A stretch of 64,000 bases of DNA from positions 1-64,000 of the forward strand of contig CAZGKT010000001.1 in the NCBI GenBank assembly GCA_964525605.1, read 5' to 3'. A program made the translations under genes and the position numbers. The stretch's first letter is position 1. Each line of letters begins with the position of its first letter. Shown one piece after another: positions 17,306 to 26,330 of this stretch. Origin of the DNA: CAVTWJ01 sp964525605. GTDB taxonomy: Bacteria; Oederibacteriota; Muellerivitia; Muellerivitales; Muellerivitaceae. The notes under the pieces were generated by a model that saw nothing but the letters and a program-made list of their open reading frames with translations, did no database searches and was not told the origin of the DNA.

Positions 17306-17346
17306 CAAAAAGGATAAGCTTCGATTGGTTCGAGGCTTATCCTTTT
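17306..17346. terminator. Bidirectional rho-independent terminator
   Basis: A long hairpin: AAGGATAAGCTTCGA pairs with TTCGAGGCTTATCCTT around a short TTGG loop. A-rich sequence lies on the left and T-rich on the right, so it can stop both glyA and the convergent minus-strand operon. Confidence 0.85.
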
Positions 17347-17373
17347 GAATTTAAAGAGGGGAAACTTTTAGGA

Positions 17374-18330
17374 TTATTGTCCTGAAACCACATGGGCGGG
17401 CGCCCAACTGGGGGAAGCGCCGAAATCGGCTGAAAGGGTTTTGACGTCGGTGCCGTTGGTGTTGACCATGAATAGGTTTAGCCCATCATCCACCGAAGTG
17501 ACCCATCCACAGTAAACAACTTTTTTATCTCCTGCGGCAAAGCGGGGGCAAAGATTGTGGGTGGAATTAGTTAAGTTCACGGGATTGGTTCCGTCCGCGT
17601 CCATAGTGTAAATTTGGGTGGTATTGGTGCGGTAAAGATTGATGAGAATCTTGTGGCCATCCATGGAGAGGGAAGGGGAACCGACGTTCCAATCGGTATA
17701 TTGGGTAATCTTCTTCACCGTTTTCTCAAGCAAATCGACTGACCAAAGGTTGTAGACCGTGTCATCCGCATTGCTGAGGTAAAGAGCCGATTTTCCATCG
17801 GGGAAAAGGCTGGGACACAAGGCCGAATGGCCCGTCAGTAGAGTTTTTGGATTATAACCATCCGAATCGATCATCCAAATATCGCCGTCCAGGGTATATA
17901 GGATTTTTTTGCCATCCACGGACCAAGAAGGCGTGTCGTTGACCAAAAGATTCTGATCGGAGGTTTCTAAGGAATTGGTTTCATTGAAGGTCAATTGTAC
18001 TGGATTTTGTCCATCCAGGTTGCGTTTCCAGAGGTTGTAGACGCCGGTTCCCGCGTTGGACCAGTAAGCCACCTGAGATCCGTCCGGGGAGCAAGCCGGA
18101 AACCATTCGGTGCTTTGGCCGGTGGTCAATGGTACGGTTTGACCGGACGTTAAATCGAGGCGGACCAGATGACCCCGTTCGACAAAGACCACGCTGCCTA
18201 CCACGGCAACGGGGGTGGGCGTGGGAACGGGCGGGGGAGGAGGGGGCGCCTTGTGTTTGCAGCCGCCCATGCCGGTTAGAATCATACCCAAAGCAAGGAG
18301 GAGGGTGAAAAAGAAGGCCTTGGGGCTCAC
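17374..18330 (-). CDS. TolB-like PD40 beta-propeller lipoprotein (second of tandem pair)
   Basis: The 318-residue product has a lipoprotein signal (LTGMGGC) and a Pro/Thr linker, then a six-blade TolB/PD40 propeller. Blades carry WFPACSPDGSQVAYWS, TPSWSVDGKKILYTLDG, CPSLFPDGKSALYLSN and SPSLSMDGHKILIN. TolB-like propellers bind periplasmic or Tol/Pal-type partners; this one is separate from any tol operon. GTG start with GAGG upstream, 7 bp after the paralogue. Ends at the shared terminator. Confidence 0.8.
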   Translation of the reverse strand: MSPKAFFFTLLLALGMILTGMGGCKHKAPPPPPPVPTPTPVAVVGSVVFVERGHLVRLDLTSGQTVPLTTGQSTEWFPACSPDGSQVAYWSNAGTGVYNLWKRNLDGQNPVQLTFNETNSLETSDQNLLVNDTPSWSVDGKKILYTLDGDIWMIDSDGYNPKTLLTGHSALCPSLFPDGKSALYLSNADDTVYNLWSVDLLEKTVKKITQYTDWNVGSPSLSMDGHKILINLYRTNTTQIYTMDADGTNPVNLTNSTHNLCPRFAAGDKKVVYCGWVTSVDDGLNLFMVNTNGTDVKTLSADFGASPSWAPAHVVSGQ

Positions 18331-18337
18331 AGTCGCC

Positions 18338-19648
18338 TCATTTCTTGGACCAGTCGGGATTCGTAATCCCGTCCGGCGAGATTAACGTCTTGTTGTTTCC
18401 ATTGGCATCCATAATCCAGAAATTACCATTCAAGGTATAGCCTATTTTCAAACCATCGGGTGACCAGATGGCATTTGTGGCGCCTGGGCCCGTCAAAAAT
18501 TTCAAGGATCCGCTGTCCTGATCGGTTTTCGCGATTTGGTCCACCAAGGCAACCCGGTAACCATCATCACTTGCGTCTTTTTTAGCGAGTAACAAAATCA
18601 TGGGGTTTCCGGATTCGACCGGAGAGTAACGCAAGAGCGGCCCCAGATTCGGGCTGACCCCATAAATGATTCGGGAGGGAAGAGACGTGTTGGAGGAGGC
18701 GGTGTAAATAGAATCAGGTTTGACCGAATAAGCCACTTTCAACGCGTCAGGAGACCAGGACAGGTCAAGGATCCTGTGGTCAGAATCAAATAAATCCAGT
18801 GAATCTTTTTGACGGGGATTTACCAAGTAAAGGCTGGAATAATTGACTCCCTGGGAATAAAGAAAAGCGATGTACTTATTGTCGCGGTGGGGAGCCCATT
18901 CCTGTTTAATAATGGTGAAATTGGGATCGGGGGTAAAAAGAGTGATTAAGACTTGAGATTTGAGATTAATCTTCCAGATTTGACTGTGATAAATGAACGC
19001 AATTTCATCGCTCAAAGGCGACCAGGTGAGTATGGTTTTTAAACTATCCGATTGACTCAAAACCCAATCATCAAATTGAGTAATTTGTTGGTATTCTTTT
19101 TCGCCTTTTTTCATAACAAAAAGATTAATTTTCCCATCGGCACGAGAAAGGAAAGCAAGCAATTTTCCGTTGGGAGACCAGGTCGGAAACCAACTATCAA
19201 CGCCTTTGGGGGTGACCCGGGTGACTTCCGTCCCATCCGGGTTCATAAGCCACAAAGAAGAAATCCCTTCTTCGTAGGTGGTATACGCTATTTTCTCAAC
19301 ATCTACGGGTATAGGTGTGGCCGTAGGGCTAGGCGTTGGAGTGGGTGACGGTTTGGAAACAGACATTTCCTGGGAATTCTCGAACTCAACAGGTTGAGAT
19401 TTGGATGAGTTTTTTGCGGCATTATTAACAACAATTGAGGGTGTGGGAGTGGTGTTGGCAGGAGAATTTAAAGAGGGGACAACTACAGGAACAGGGGTTG
19501 AAGTCGGGACTGGGGGGGCGATTTTCTTAAAAAAAGGCAGGGTACGCTTACCGCAACCCGGGATATTGACATCACACCCGGTTGAAATCATGAGAAGAAC
19601 CAACAACATGGCGGAGAAAATGGACAGGCTTTTCAGGGTTTCGCGCAA
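18338..19648 (-). CDS. TolB-like PD40 beta-propeller lipoprotein (first of tandem pair)
   Basis: The 436-residue product has the lipobox MISTGC at about residue 25. A long Pro/Thr/Ser linker (SPTATPIPVDVEK) runs to about 120. A PD40 propeller follows, with SWFPTWSPNGKLLAFLSR, TWSPLSDEIAFIYHS, LSWSPDALKVAYSV and AIWSPDGLKIGYTL. It is a paralogue of the next gene and likely arose by tandem duplication; the linker is longer here. TTG start at 19648 with AAGGGA upstream. Confidence 0.8.
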   Translation of the reverse strand: MRETLKSLSIFSAMLLVLLMISTGCDVNIPGCGKRTLPFFKKIAPPVPTSTPVPVVVPSLNSPANTTPTPSIVVNNAAKNSSKSQPVEFENSQEMSVSKPSPTPTPSPTATPIPVDVEKIAYTTYEEGISSLWLMNPDGTEVTRVTPKGVDSWFPTWSPNGKLLAFLSRADGKINLFVMKKGEKEYQQITQFDDWVLSQSDSLKTILTWSPLSDEIAFIYHSQIWKINLKSQVLITLFTPDPNFTIIKQEWAPHRDNKYIAFLYSQGVNYSSLYLVNPRQKDSLDLFDSDHRILDLSWSPDALKVAYSVKPDSIYTASSNTSLPSRIIYGVSPNLGPLLRYSPVESGNPMILLLAKKDASDDGYRVALVDQIAKTDQDSGSLKFLTGPGATNAIWSPDGLKIGYTLNGNFWIMDANGNNKTLISPDGITNPDWSKK

Positions 19649-19730
19649 TCCAGAGTCCCTTGTCGAGATGATTAAAGTTTCTACAACCTGAAATGCAGTT
19701 TATGGTTTCAACCCGATAAAGTCAACAAAT

Positions 19731-20606
19731 TCAATGATTTTGGAGGGTGGTCGGCCCAAGGGTCGACTCTAAAACCAAAAGCAAACCGGAATCGATAGGC
19801 TTGATAGTTACTTCCTGGTTGGGTGCCATTTTAAAGGCGTACTTCACTCGGCCCGGCTCACCTCTTTCTATAAGGTCCGTAAGTTCTTTAGTAGGGTGAA
19901 GATCAAAAAATATGGTTTCGCCCGGGCGGAAGAAAGTGAAAATATCAGCGACAGACGGGGACGATTCCAAAATATCCTGGTCTTTAGTGACAAGGAGGAA
20001 GGGTTGCTGGGAATGAAGGGTGCCGACCACGGAAGGGACGGCTTTAGGTATATCCTGGACTGGATTTTTCAAACTTTCTTTGTGCGAAGGGCCCGAATTG
20101 GGAATCCCTTCTGAAGAAACGGTATTACGAAAGAAAAATAGTATTCCAATATAAAAAAGAGATGCTCCCACCCCGAAACAAATACCCCAAAACCAGGGAA
20201 TTGGTTTGGCCTGGAAAACGAGTATGGCCTTATAAGATTGCCCTGGATTGATCCAGCCGAGGCACCACTGGGACGGCCATTGGAAAAAAAGGCCCTGGAT
20301 AAAATTCTTGGGGAGTAATCCTTTATTCCCGCCGGTGATGCCAGATGTTCCACCGGTGTTAACGTCATAGGCAAGACAATCGTCCGTTTTTTCCAGAGCC
20401 TTGGACCAATCAATCAGACCCATGTCATCCTTGTTTTGGATAACATCTGTTAAATGCGCGAGGGAAAGTTGTGCCTCTTCCTGGAACCTTTCGGCTGAAA
20501 GATGAAAGGCCAAACCATAGCCCGATATGAAAAGCAGAACAAAAATAGGGTAAACCGCTCGATTGGGACTGGAAGGACGCCTGAGGAGAAAGTTTGCGGG
20601 GGTCAT
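19731..20606 (-). CDS. Two-TM membrane protein of unknown function
   Basis: Read from ATG 20606 the product has 291 residues: a membrane helix at about 18-36, a periplasmic loop of about 95 residues, and a second helix at about 145-167 (IPWFWGICFGVGASLFYIGI). The cytoplasmic domain of about 120 residues ends PNQEVTIKPIDSGLLLVLEST. The last part has PAS-like features (FLLVTKDQDILESSPSVADIF), so a sensor-like protein is possible, but no kinase or cyclase domain follows. The start is uncertain: TTG 20681 would add 25 residues, and neither has a clear ribosome site. Confidence 0.55.
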   Translation of the reverse strand: MTPANFLLRRPSSPNRAVYPIFVLLFISGYGLAFHLSAERFQEEAQLSLAHLTDVIQNKDDMGLIDWSKALEKTDDCLAYDVNTGGTSGITGGNKGLLPKNFIQGLFFQWPSQWCLGWINPGQSYKAILVFQAKPIPWFWGICFGVGASLFYIGILFFFRNTVSSEGIPNSGPSHKESLKNPVQDIPKAVPSVVGTLHSQQPFLLVTKDQDILESSPSVADIFTFFRPGETIFFDLHPTKELTDLIERGEPGRVKYAFKMAPNQEVTIKPIDSGLLLVLESTLGPTTLQNH

Positions 20607-20761
20607 AATAAATATAATATAATTCGAATGTTTCAATCGGGGTTTGAAAAAAGCTAATATTCCTACTCGCCTTTTTTCCAAACATTTTCAACCGAAGTCA
20701 CCGCTTATCGGGCTGGATGGCAGAATAGTGATAGGCTGGACGATCTTTAACGAGGAAAACC

Positions 20762-21844
20762 ATGGCAAAAAAGAAGAATCCCTTAGCCTCCATTCGAACC
20801 TCCATAGATTCATTGGATGGCAAAATCGTCAAATTATTGAATGAACGGGCTTTACAGGTTCTCAAGGTCGGACAAATCAAAGCCAAGGATTCTCTGCATT
20901 TCTATGCTCCCCATCGGGAACAACAGGTTTATCGGCATATCGAGAGTCTCAGCAATGGCCCCTTCCCAAATGAAGCCTTGCACGCCGTCTACCGGGAGAT
21001 CATGTCGGGCGCTCTGGCCCTTGAATCACCCCTCAAAATAGCTTATTTCGGACAGTTAGGGACTAACACCCATATTGCCGCCCTTGAAAAATTTGGTTCT
21101 TCGGCCCATTACGTGGCGGGTGCATCCCTTCGTGATGTTTTCTTGGACGTGGAAAGGGGTCGTGCCCACTATGGGGTGGTTCCCATCGAGAACTCCACCG
21201 AAGGAACCATCAACCATACGCTTGATCTTTTCGTCGAGTCGGAATTAAAGATTTGTTCGGAAATCTATATCCCCATCACCTACACCCTCATGTCCCGTTC
21301 TGGGCGGATGGACCAGGTTAAAAAAGTTTACAGCCATCCACAGGCCCTGGCCCAATGCCGGCTCTGGCTGGAAGCCAGTCTGCCCGGCGTGAAAATTATT
21401 GAAAGTTCCAACACGGCCAGAGCGGCCCAAACCGCCACCCAGGATTCCACTACCGCCGCAATCGCGCCTGAACTTGCCGCAAGGATTTATCATCTCAAGG
21501 CCATTGCCCGGCGCATTGAAGATATGCAGGATAATTTTACGCGGTTCCTGGTCATTGGCAAAACCATCGCCGATAAAACGGGGGACGACAAAACATCCTT
21601 AATGGTATCCATCAAGGACAAGGTGGGAGCCCTGTACGATTTGCTTTTGCCTTTCCGTAAACAAGGGCTGAACATGACCAGCATCGAGTCTCGACCATCC
21701 CGCAAAAAGGCCTGGGATTATTACTTCTTTATTGATTTCCTCGGCCACATCCATGATCCCAAGGTTCAAAAGGCAGTTCAGGCTGTGGAAAAGGCGACCC
21801 TAACAGTAAAGGTTTTGGGTTCATATCCTCGAAGCGAAAACTGA
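20762..21844 (+). CDS. pheA: Bifunctional chorismate mutase / prephenate dehydratase (P-protein)
   Basis: The 360-residue enzyme makes phenylpyruvate from chorismate. Residues of about 8-90 are an AroQ chorismate mutase (SIDSLDGKIVKLLNERALQV and YAPHREQQV). Residues 93-270 are prephenate dehydratase, with VVPIENSTEGTINHTLDL and DNFTRFLVIG, the TRF catalytic motif. Residues of about 282-355 are the ACT domain with the ESRPSRKKAWDYYFFID Phe-binding site, so Phe feedback is expected. GAGG precedes the ATG. It opens the pheA-hisC-tyrA-aroA-cmk operon. Confidence 0.97.
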   Translation: MAKKKNPLASIRTSIDSLDGKIVKLLNERALQVLKVGQIKAKDSLHFYAPHREQQVYRHIESLSNGPFPNEALHAVYREIMSGALALESPLKIAYFGQLGTNTHIAALEKFGSSAHYVAGASLRDVFLDVERGRAHYGVVPIENSTEGTINHTLDLFVESELKICSEIYIPITYTLMSRSGRMDQVKKVYSHPQALAQCRLWLEASLPGVKIIESSNTARAAQTATQDSTTAAIAPELAARIYHLKAIARRIEDMQDNFTRFLVIGKTIADKTGDDKTSLMVSIKDKVGALYDLLLPFRKQGLNMTSIESRPSRKKAWDYYFFIDFLGHIHDPKVQKAVQAVEKATLTVKVLGSYPRSEN

Positions 21845-21846
21845 AA

Positions 21847-22938
21847 ATGGTTTTTCCTGTTCCCATTCGTCCGCATCTCAGTCTCATCAAGCCCTATGTT
21901 CCGGGTAAACCCCTGGAAGAATTGGAAAGGGAACTAGGGATCAAGAACGCGGCCAAAATCGCCTCGAATGAAAATCCCCTTGGGCCCTCCCCAAAAACCT
22001 TGAAAGCTCTCAAGCAAGCCTTTTCCCAATGGGGGCGTTATCCTGACGGTGGAGCCTATGATTTGACGAAAAAATTATCCGCCTACTTGGGGGTGGAGGC
22101 GGACTCCCTTGTTTTGGGGAACGGTTCCAACGAGATTCTTGTACTGCTCGGGGAGATGCTTCTTCAGCCGGGGGACGAGGTTATCTACGCCTCACCGAGT
22201 TTTATTGTTTACTCCTTGGCGGCCCAGTTGAACCAGGCTAAGTCCCGAGTAGTGCCATTAAAAAATCACACCCATGACTTAGCCGCTTTCGCTCAAGCCA
22301 TCACTCCGAAAACCCGGATGGTCTTTATCTGCAACCCCAATAATCCAACTGGAACGGTGGTTTCTTTGGCCCAAGTCGAGGACTTTTTAAAAGTTTGCCC
22401 CCCCCAAGTGCTGGTTGTTTTGGATGAGGCCTATTATGAATATGTGGAAGAACCGACCTATTTTGAATCGTTGAAATTGCGGGATCGTTACCCCAATTTG
22501 GTCATCTTGCGCACCTTTTCCAAGGCTTTTGGTTTGGCGGGTTTGCGGTTGGGCTATGGAGTAGTCCACCCCGAACTGGCCGTTGTTTTTCAGAAAACCC
22601 GCCAACCCTTTAATGTGAACCGGCTGGCCCAAACCGCTGCACTGGCCGCACTGGAAGACTTACCCCATATGACAAAATCAGTGAACTTAAACTTGAAAAC
22701 TCGAAAACTGTTATCGGATGGTCTCCGAGAATGTGGTTTCCAACCCGTACCTAGCCAGGCCAATTTCGTTTATTTTGAGACCGATCAGGCGGAAGATCTT
22801 TACGGGAAGCTTCTTCAATTAGGGATTATTATCAGACCCATGGGGCCCCAAGCACTCCGCGTCACGACCGGAACCGAGGAAGAAACCTTAAGATTTTTAA
22901 AATCGATACGGTCCTTAATGGCAGGAGTGAAAAATTGA
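21847..22938 (+). CDS. hisC: Histidinol-phosphate/aromatic aminotransferase
   Basis: The 363-residue fold-type I PLP enzyme has HisC marks: KIASNENPLGPSPK, LGNGSNEILVLL, ICNPNNPTGT, VLDEAYYEY and the PLP Lys226 in RTFSKAFGLAGLRLGYG. It sits between pheA and tyrA, with no his genes nearby. I infer that it mainly transaminates phenylpyruvate and hydroxyphenylpyruvate or prephenate, as known for HisC-family members in aromatic operons; a dual role in histidine synthesis is also possible. Starts 2 bp after pheA. Confidence 0.92.
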   Translation: MVFPVPIRPHLSLIKPYVPGKPLEELERELGIKNAAKIASNENPLGPSPKTLKALKQAFSQWGRYPDGGAYDLTKKLSAYLGVEADSLVLGNGSNEILVLLGEMLLQPGDEVIYASPSFIVYSLAAQLNQAKSRVVPLKNHTHDLAAFAQAITPKTRMVFICNPNNPTGTVVSLAQVEDFLKVCPPQVLVVLDEAYYEYVEEPTYFESLKLRDRYPNLVILRTFSKAFGLAGLRLGYGVVHPELAVVFQKTRQPFNVNRLAQTAALAALEDLPHMTKSVNLNLKTRKLLSDGLRECGFQPVPSQANFVYFETDQAEDLYGKLLQLGIIIRPMGPQALRVTTGTEEETLRFLKSIRSLMAGVKN

Positions 22939-23777
22939 AAAAAAAGAAATGCGCCATCATCGGAGTAGGCCTGCTGGGAGGTTCCCTCGCCCTGGACTTG
23001 AAAACCAAAGGAAAGTACAACCTGGTTGGCTGGAATCATCGGGCCGTATCCCGGCGCAAGGCAGCCAAAATATTAAAAGTGGCTTCCTCTTTTGAGAAAG
23101 CGGTAGAGGGCGCGCAGATCATCATCCTTTGTTCCCATTCGGGATCGGTATTGGAGGCTCTTCCAGGATTGTTGCAGGCGAAAGACCCAGCGCCACTGAT
23201 CATGGACGTTTCCAGCGTGAAGGGAATCCTAGTTCGATCAGCGGAAAAAATTCATGGAGCCGCAAAACATTTTGTTCCCTGTCACCCTATGGCCGGAAAA
23301 GAAAAATCGGGTGCCGTCGCTGCCGAAAGGGGCCTTTACGAGGGGAAATTTATATTTATAACACCTTTAAAGGGTACGCCCGCCCATCTCATTCGCTCCG
23401 CTTGCACGTTTTGGAGACAAGTGGGGGGAAAACCGATTTTACTGGACGCGGGGAAACACGATCAAATGGTAGCTCTCACCAGCCACCTTCCGCATCTCTT
23501 AGCGGCCATCCTGATCCATCTCTATGACGGGATGGCCCGGAATAATCCCAAGACGCGATTGGGGGTCGGTTCTGGGTTTCGCGACTCGACCCGGATCGCA
23601 GCGGGAAGCCCCGCCAAGTGGACGGATATCCTGGTATATAACAAAAAAGAAATCTCGAATTATCTTCGTCTTTATCGGCAACAGGTCATGCGGTTGGAAA
23701 AGATGTTGGTTAAAGGGAAAAAAGGTGATTGGATGAAATTCTTCGAAAAATCCAGGTCCGTGCGAGAGGCCCTGTGA
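22935..23777 (+). CDS. tyrA: Prephenate (or arogenate) dehydrogenase
   Basis: The 280-residue enzyme oxidises prephenate (or arogenate) toward tyrosine. The Rossmann motif GVGLLGGSLALDLKTKG is at residues of about 9-25, followed by DVSSVKGILV, the catalytic-region HPMAGKEKSG and SHLPHLLAAIL. No ACT or chorismate mutase domain is attached. TTG start with AGGAG upstream; it overlaps the hisC stop, and its own stop overlaps the aroA GTG. Confidence 0.93.
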   Translation: MKKKKCAIIGVGLLGGSLALDLKTKGKYNLVGWNHRAVSRRKAAKILKVASSFEKAVEGAQIIILCSHSGSVLEALPGLLQAKDPAPLIMDVSSVKGILVRSAEKIHGAAKHFVPCHPMAGKEKSGAVAAERGLYEGKFIFITPLKGTPAHLIRSACTFWRQVGGKPILLDAGKHDQMVALTSHLPHLLAAILIHLYDGMARNNPKTRLGVGSGFRDSTRIAAGSPAKWTDILVYNKKEISNYLRLYRQQVMRLEKMLVKGKKGDWMKFFEKSRSVREAL

Positions 23778-25072
23778 AGAGTCTGACGGTTCATCAAGCC
23801 AAAACCCTTTCGGGGGCCATCGTCCTTCCGGGTGATAAATCCATTTCCCATCGGGCCGTCATGTTGGGGTCTCTCGCCTATGGAATCACCCGGGTGGAAC
23901 ATTTTCTTTCTTCCGCGGATTGTCTTTCCACCATCGCCATATTCCGGGCCATGGGAGTTCACATTGAACAAAAAGGGGATCGACTTACCATTCGAGGTAA
24001 GGGATTGAATTCACTTGTTCAACCCAGGACTATCCTCAACGCGGGAAATTCGGGAACGACCAGTCGAATCCTCATGGGTCTTTTAGCGGCCCAACCTTTC
24101 TCCTGCCGGATGACCGGGGACAGGTATCTTCGCCGCAGACCGATGAAGCGGGTTCTCTCTCCCTTATCCCAAATGGGGGCCAAAATCAAAGGATCGGGCG
24201 ATGGGGGTTTCCTTCCAGTCCATTTGGAAGGTGCCAAACTGAAGGGCATTACTTACGAATTGCCGGTCGCCAGCGCCCAGGTCAAATCCTGTCTGCTTAT
24301 GGCTGGCCTATTCGCCGATGGAAAAACAAAGGTTATCGAACCGGTTCAGACCCGCGACCATACCGAACGAATGTTCAATGTTTTTGGAATCCCCCACCAA
24401 AAAAGGCGAAAGTCGACCACGGTTAAAGGGCCTGTCCACCCTTTTCCGGGGAAAAAAATTCAGGTTCCCGGGGACATTTCTTCCGCAGCCTTTTTCATTG
24501 TGGCCGGTTTGATCGTTCCGGGAGCGCAACTCCGGCTCAAAAATGTTGGTATCAATCCCACCCGCACAGGCCTCATCGACGTATTGAAAAAAATGGGTGG
24601 CGACATCCGGGTTTACCCTCACCCCGTGAAAAAAGGGGAAGAGCCGGTGGCTGATTTGATCGTCCGACATTCCCGTTTAAAGGCTGTTCCGGTGGGGGGG
24701 GATTTTGTCCCCCGCATGGTGGATGAGTTTCCGGTATTTGCCGTGGCGGCGACCCAGGCTTTCGGCACGACGGTGGTCAAAAACGCGGAAGACCTGAAGG
24801 TGAAGGAGTCGGACCGCATTCTGATGATGACCATTACTCTGCGTAAAATGGGAGCGCGGATCGATCCCACGCCTGACGGATGGGTAATTCAAGGCCCCAC
24901 CCATTTAAACGGAACGAAAGTGTCTTCTGGTGGGGATCATCGAATCGCAATGTCCCTGGCGGTGGCCGGTCTGGTCGCTGTGGGAAGCACGACCATTCTG
25001 GATACCGAAAATATCCAAACTTCATTCCCTAACTTCGAGAAACTTTTAAACCAAGTGATCGTACGTCCATGA
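23774..25072 (+). CDS. aroA: 3-phosphoshikimate 1-carboxyvinyltransferase (EPSP synthase)
   Basis: The 432-residue enzyme joins PEP and shikimate-3-phosphate. Motifs in order: LPGDKSISHRAVMLGSL, LNAGNSGTTSRILMG, DRYLRRRPMKRVLSPL, ASAQVKSCLLMAGL, VDEFPVFAVAA, KVKESDRI and DHRIAMSLAV. The LNAGNSGTT loop has Gly then Thr, the form usual in both glyphosate classes, so sensitivity is not deduced. GTG 23774 is the start: it has GAGAGG upstream and restores the conserved N-terminus; longer reading frames are shadows. Confidence 0.97.
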   Translation: MKSLTVHQAKTLSGAIVLPGDKSISHRAVMLGSLAYGITRVEHFLSSADCLSTIAIFRAMGVHIEQKGDRLTIRGKGLNSLVQPRTILNAGNSGTTSRILMGLLAAQPFSCRMTGDRYLRRRPMKRVLSPLSQMGAKIKGSGDGGFLPVHLEGAKLKGITYELPVASAQVKSCLLMAGLFADGKTKVIEPVQTRDHTERMFNVFGIPHQKRRKSTTVKGPVHPFPGKKIQVPGDISSAAFFIVAGLIVPGAQLRLKNVGINPTRTGLIDVLKKMGGDIRVYPHPVKKGEEPVADLIVRHSRLKAVPVGGDFVPRMVDEFPVFAVAATQAFGTTVVKNAEDLKVKESDRILMMTITLRKMGARIDPTPDGWVIQGPTHLNGTKVSSGGDHRIAMSLAVAGLVAVGSTTILDTENIQTSFPNFEKLLNQVIVRP

Positions 25073-25085
25073 AAGCGAAAGCAAA

Positions 25086-25775
25086 ATGAAAAAACCCGTC
25101 ATTGTGGCGATGGATGGTCCTGCCGGTGCCGGAAAAAGCACTGTAGCCAAATCGCTCGCCAAAAAACTCGGTTTCCTTCATATCGACACGGGTGCCATGT
25201 ACCGTGCCGTGACCTTGAAGGCCCTCCGCATGAATGTGGATTTAAAAAACGATTTGGAATTAGAAAAGATCGCCTTCGGTTGTTTAATCGAATTGAAACC
25301 TGCGGAACCTGAAAACAAGGTCTTCTTGGATGGCGGGGAAGTGACGCGGGAAATCCGCGCTCCAGAGGTGACCCAAGCTTCGGCGTTTATTGCGAATTCC
25401 GTTCCCGTTAGAAAAATCCTGGTGACACGCCAACAAAAAATGGGCCGGGAAGAGAGCGCGCCCTACGGGGGAGCCGTTCTGGAAGGTCGGGATATTGGAA
25501 CGGACGTGTTTCCAGATGCCCAATACAAGTTCTATTTGGATGCTTCCGTGGAGACCAGAGCCCAACGGCGGTTGAGGGATCTACAGCGAGCGGGTTTCAG
25601 TACGAGCCTGGAAAAGGTGCTGGAAGAGGTGAAAGCTAGGGACGAGAGAGACATCAACCGCCCGGTGGGTGGATTACGGAAAACCCCTGAATCCATCGTC
25701 ATGGATCACAGCCATCTAAGCGTTGAAGAATCGGCTGAAGTACTTTATCAATTCATCCTAAAACACCACCTTTGA
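25086..25775 (+). CDS. cmk: Cytidylate kinase
   Basis: The 229-residue enzyme phosphorylates CMP/dCMP. P-loop GPAGAGKSTVAKSLAKKL at residues of about 10-27, then FLHIDTGAMYRAVTLKAL, EGRDIGTDVFPDA and RDERDINRPVGGL. It completes the operon; aroA-cmk followed at some distance by plsC and rpsA is a conserved neighbourhood in many bacteria. Confidence 0.97.
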   Translation: MKKPVIVAMDGPAGAGKSTVAKSLAKKLGFLHIDTGAMYRAVTLKALRMNVDLKNDLELEKIAFGCLIELKPAEPENKVFLDGGEVTREIRAPEVTQASAFIANSVPVRKILVTRQQKMGREESAPYGGAVLEGRDIGTDVFPDAQYKFYLDASVETRAQRRLRDLQRAGFSTSLEKVLEEVKARDERDINRPVGGLRKTPESIVMDHSHLSVEESAEVLYQFILKHHL

Positions 25776-26330
25776 TGAGTTGGTTACGTTAATGATCACA
25801 TAATTACCACCTCAGATGTCCGCAAGAAGACCTTCAAGTATCTTCAAGTGTTACTTTAACCTTCCAGAAATTTGTTGAATGCATGTGTTTTGTTGGATAA
25901 TTGACGAATATTGAGAAAAATACGTCTTAGAAACTCCTCATGAGTGGATACATGTATGTTTTGAATTGCAAATTTTGATTTAAATCTGCCTCGACTACTT
26001 AAATTTTATTGGTTTTTGGGGCGTAAAAAGACTTTTAAAAGGACGTAGATTCATCGCTTCCCAACAAATATCTATCAAAAAAAGAACGTTTAAATGCAAA
26101 ATTGGGTATCCAAGTTCATTTTCAAAGTGAACATTAAACCGAGACATAAAATCTTTCAAGTAACGGCGGAGATCAATAGGGTCGGGAACGGTCGCCTCAA
26201 AAGCTTAGACTTAGCTTTTGTGCCTTACGGAAAAGCTACTTTGGCGGTCTGGACCCACCTTTAAAAATTCAATTCAGGAAAAAATATCGCCTGTTATAAT
26301 TCGACCCTTTAAACATAGAAAGTGAGAGCA
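25776..26330. other. 555-bp AT-rich gap between cmk and the DAHP synthase gene
   Basis: No convincing gene. A 56-codon ORF at 26094-26264 has no ribosome site. AAAAGCT (26199-26205) and AGCTTTT (26213-26219) form a 7-bp hairpin with a 7-nt loop followed by T-rich DNA, a weak terminator or attenuator. TTTAAATGCAAAAT (26089-26102) repeats the first 14 bases of the 17-bp repeat flanking the recombinase at 49-51 kb, in the same orientation as the left copy. TATAAT (26295-26300) with TTCAGG 16 bp upstream is the likely promoter of the next gene. Confidence 0.5.

Noticed and set aside
26094..26264. 56-codon ORF in the cmk-DAHP synthase gap
   Set aside because: No ribosome site and no family match; its hairpin and repeat content suit noncoding DNA better.
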